Shown piece by piece: positions 62,501 through 64,000 of a DNA stretch of 64,000 nucleotides. The translations under genes were made by a program, and so were the position numbers. This stretch comes from Acidobacteriota bacterium (GTDB taxonomy: Bacteria > Acidobacteriota > Blastocatellia > Chloracidobacteriales > JADJPF01): assembly GCA_016213785.1 (NCBI GenBank), contig JACQZQ010000021.1:62001-126000 (forward strand), in the 5' to 3' direction. Position 1 is the stretch's first letter; every line of letters begins with the position of its first letter. The notes beneath the pieces are model-generated. The model saw only the letters and a program-made list of their open reading frames with translations, searched no databases and was not told the DNA's origin.

Positions 62501-63495
62501 GCCTCTTCTAAAAAAATCCCTCTTACTTGTTGGCTATTTTCTCCAGGCATTAATGAACCATAAACTGTTGTTCCTAAAAAAGAAAAAGGGGTTTGTTTAC
62601 GTTCAGTAGCACGACTTCCAACAATTGGAATAGTAGCAGTACGCGAAGGATCACTTACTAACTGGACATTTATCGAGTGTGGCCCTTCACCACTTAATGT
62701 AAAACTAGTTTCTAGATTGCCCTCAAGAGCTTCGGCTTTATTAATAGCAACTCGGCGACCTCTATCTGTTAGTTCTAATTGAACCGCTCCATTAACTGAA
62801 ACACCAAAGGCTTCTAGACGAATTTTTACAGTAAGTTTATCTCCCTCTAAACGACGATCGGTTAAACTTGCTACTAATGGAGCAAGCCTATATTCGGCAA
62901 CCGTAAAACTACAAGCAGGCTCTTCTTTAGGAGCATTACGGAATTTAACCTCATAGCTACCTGAGGGTAAATCTTTAAGTAAAAGCGTAGCCGCACCTGC
63001 TGAATTAAAACGTATTGAGTGACGAGAAAATTCTGTAGAGTTAGAAAAAACCTCTATCTGCGCATCTGTATCAGGATTAACTGGATCTAGCAGTAAAAGA
63101 TGAACATCATCTTTTTTCTCTCTATAAATAGCCTTATCGCTAGTAATACTAGCTAATCTAAGTTTTGGGACACTAACAGGTTGAATAGAAACTGCTGGTA
63201 AAATTAATTGCTCAGGCCCAAGTAAGGAAAGCACTTGAGAATGTAATACAGATTTACCAAAAAAATGTTTTGTCCAGGCAAGGCCGGGTTGATCAAAAAT
63301 TTCCTTTTTTACATACGCAAAAGCCTTACCTAAAATAATATAATCAGCTATTTGATTAGCTAAATTCCAGTCCTGTGTTATTACTTGATCTCGTTCTAAG
63401 GATTGAGAGTTTTTTATCAGCAAGGCTCCACAACTTGGACAATATGAAGAAGTAACCCTTCCAGTAATATTATAGTTACAACTTGGACAAAACAT
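59512..63495 (-). CDS. Alpha-2-macroglobulin-like thioester protein with N-terminal zinc ribbon
   Basis: A 1327-residue protein. It starts with a zinc ribbon, Cys3, Cys6, Cys19, Cys22, immediately after a strong Shine-Dalgarno (AAAGGAGG), and has no signal peptide or lipobox. A series of beta-sandwich (MG-like) segments follows (about 95-380), then a helical/TPR-like insert (about 395-460), more beta domains, a Pro/Met/Ala-rich low-complexity stretch (about 625-680) where macroglobulins carry bait sequences, then LDIPLFVHPSDTAIGRVHLG and a helical thioester-type domain with Ala-Cys912-Cys913-Glu914-Gln915-Thr, matching C-x-E-Q. It ends in a receptor-like beta domain. Function unknown; thioester A2M proteins trap proteases outside cells, which does not suit the zinc ribbon and missing signal. 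Confidence 0.82.
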   Translation of the reverse strand: MFCPSCNYNITGRVTSSYCPSCGALLIKNSQSLERDQVITQDWNLANQIADYIILGKAFAYVKKEIFDQPGLAWTKHFFGKSVLHSQVLSLLGPEQLILPAVSIQPVSVPKLRLASITSDKAIYREKKDDVHLLLLDPVNPDTDAQIEVFSNSTEFSRHSIRFNSAGAATLLLKDLPSGSYEVKFRNAPKEEPACSFTVAEYRLAPLVASLTDRRLEGDKLTVKIRLEAFGVSVNGAVQLELTDRGRRVAINKAEALEGNLETSFTLSGEGPHSINVQLVSDPSRTATIPIVGSRATERKQTPFSFLGTTVYGSLMPGENSQQVRGIFLEEATISNAPFRLERVDSAQARLIASTRAESVCVVAIDHTFPSPRSGAVNPNTATHPANEDEIYRFAEKIFNDGKYAQARVMFEEKRATLSSPHPNYAYYIACCYAREGDCRKAVAALRLAIEDGWIDFAHMINDDDLANLRDYPPYEMLKTGGRKQFNFEMLTSGDVIEIDIPAPTAILAIGAYIEGKAWEGWAAVVSPSEIMPKIKLPEVCRPSSEIKIEVELESDSNSAVYLIVKDARLLSSDTASSRLAGQIKELVEKTSQKLMLGNPEDKLRNYISQPMLASIPMPTAMRSIAPVQTLGLTPMPMMPVPASAPGAGAIPVAEAFLESTTIGAAPVTAGKSSFPTGSLKKAMPSVSKSESSQDSEGQGTSSSKPTTVEDPEVLFADLVEVKNGLASITLELGDAFADYIVEAFAISGLDWASSETRFRAEKEVFADLDIPLFVHPSDTAIGRVHLGSTSGQIQVIVTCDKKPVQLVYDGRSLDQKELINASRAEVSFLAVAGDYEVMAEDPINKRVDYVAKRINIPGKFKYLSKALCFVREGEKISLEPNSDVIGLRVMPSLDKPFQALVDATSNYGHACCEQTAAIMLSACAMYSFAGADIKRRSQAEGIIIAGVRREKSMWLKGRGFKMYPESSNQPNDYYGPKAARYLWNLSLLREIGRPSPALAKAIEEGLEMAKDASAAYKLDWPPKNPNTCEEAYAAVRFSSNAKEQALKIVRKYADNSKTQLAPVNDHYYGGSVGRRAEASFAAATLFRAGMGSDHINALALTNKVVKDLGENGRLYSTLDSVAAIALMSELQAAKVVSGSGKLEINASRVSRSEAITTTDKIESINVIEGVIPVEITRIIEEDWSSFNSTIPIKVSVEKDGRAQRQINVGDAISLKVKLNEGYKVGDLLWVCLPEALSRIVGGGQVKKFSIDFEGKDEVVVSLAATSITVNKEGAVSPQHFAVCLRNMFEEERGANPGLLEITVAPSGSSGNSILGRALVAFRNMFS

Positions 63496-63546
63496 TCTGA
63501 CCTCCTTTTACTAGCTATTAAATTCTAAATAAACTCTTATAGCTAT

Positions 63547-64000
63547 TTACTTAATAGCTTTTATATTATTAGGTTTAACAAACAGTTTATCAGAAATAGG
63601 AATGTTAAATTCCCTTGTATCATAATTAATACGTAAGACTTGTTTTCCATTTTCAAATAAATCTACTACGTAAGGAGTCTTAAGTGAGTTAATATCAATG
63701 TACTTAAAGAAACGGTTTTCGGCTTTTACTCTTTGCCCTTCATAAGTATCTTTAGGGAAACGTAAAGCAATAGGAAGTTTAGTCTGTGGGTCAAAAAATA
63801 GTTCTGCTTCTTCTTTATCCAAATAGGTTAATTTTACTCCTTCGCCATATTGACGCGGCCAAAGTTCTTGACGTGGAATATAGGTAATTTCAATAGATGG
63901 ATCATTCCACCCACCCCTAAGAATTTTGTCTACTTGATAGCGTAAAGTGCGAAGGAACCTATCTTTTTGTGCTTGTGTTTGATCTCTTAAAAGTTCTGAG
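63547..64000 (-). CDS. LolA-like/outer-membrane lipoprotein-sorting-like protein, C-terminal part
   Basis: The frame is open to the window edge, so the gene starts beyond 64000; about 150 C-terminal residues are visible. The sequence shows a LolA-type half-barrel ending: TYLDKEEAELFFDPQTKLPIALRF, then FFKYIDINSLKTPYVVDLF, ENGKQVLRINYDTREFNIPISDKLFVKP. Such proteins carry lipids or lipoproteins in the periplasm, or bind other ligands. It lies 51 bases upstream of the macroglobulin-like gene on the same strand, so it is likely co-transcribed with it. Confidence 0.72.
   Translation of the reverse strand, partial: SELLRDQTQAQKDRFLRTLRYQVDKILRGGWNDPSIEITYIPRQELWPRQYGEGVKLTYLDKEEAELFFDPQTKLPIALRFPKDTYEGQRVKAENRFFKYIDINSLKTPYVVDLFENGKQVLRINYDTREFNIPISDKLFVKPNNIKAIK

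Noticed and set aside
1-64000. CRISPR arrays, rRNA, tRNA and intact insertion sequences
   Set aside because: No regularly spaced repeats, no tRNA-like cloverleaf or rRNA core sequence, and no full transposase were recognised by eye on either strand; small tRNAs could still be missed.

Overview
The window is AT-rich (roughly one third G+C by eye), densely coded on both strands, and reads as the chromosome of a Gram-negative, probably aerobic bacterium. It has haem synthesis (ferrochelatase), a Tat-exported dioxygenase, lipoprotein and LolA-like envelope proteins, a lytic transglycosylase, MacB-type efflux, sigma-54 regulators, a chemotaxis operon and a large Ser/Thr kinase with a DUF4388/PATAN-like domain. 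This mix would suit Acidobacteriota (Blastocatellia-like), but that placement is inference. I see no rRNA, tRNA, CRISPR array, intact insertion sequence or prophage; the gaps hold hairpins, short repeats and one possible coding relic.

Layout. 1-1.7 kb: the end of a GH1 glycosidase, tightly followed by DAHP synthase. 1.7-6.3 kb: a four-gene MacB-like efflux operon (minus strand) with a possible sigma-54-type promoter and an upstream palindrome. 6.3-9.2 kb: a secreted protein of unknown function and a Tat-exported intradiol dioxygenase-like protein. 9.3-15.6 kb: chemotaxis operon cheY-cheA-mcp-cheW-cheR-cheB. 16-17.2 kb: HMG-CoA reductase behind a perfect 18-bp inverted repeat. 17.3-24 kb: a zinc-finger subtilase with a helical-repeat partner, a UbiB-like kinase, a lone receiver domain and a protein with a nucleoside-phosphorylase-like C-terminus. 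24.4-30 kb: MOSC protein and giant kinase. 30-33 kb: ferrochelatase, SpeD, a Gly-rich secreted protein and an enoyl-CoA hydratase-family protein. 33-38.4 kb: an NtrY/NtrX-type two-component pair and a lytic transglycosylase. 38.8-44 kb: a divergent PurA-like enzyme, a small membrane ORF, and a second sigma-54 two-component pair followed by a small His-rich exported protein. 44-53 kb: CNB-PATAN protein, band-7 protein, lipoprotein, TPR protein, SpoIID-like, DedA-like and nuclease-like proteins, plus unknowns. 53-64 kb: PgpH-like HD hydrolase, HflX, a helical protein, a cytoplasmic-looking alpha-2-macroglobulin-like thioester protein and the end of a LolA-like gene.

The most striking system is at 40.2-44.0 kb. 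A membrane histidine kinase and an NtrC-type regulator lie between two near-consensus sigma-54 promoters, one before the kinase and one before a secreted Lys/His-rich protein. Each promoter has the same GAGACAA/TTGTCTC palindrome nearby. This resembles the metal/envelope-stress logic of ZraSR-ZraP but with an unrelated output protein. Other points: an AUU start codon for hflX, a zinc-ribbon macroglobulin with a Cys-Cys-Glu-Gln thioester-like motif and no signal peptide, a zinc-finger subtilase without a signal peptide, a PurA-like enzyme with changed IMP-site residues, and a nuclease-like protein lacking usual catalytic residues.
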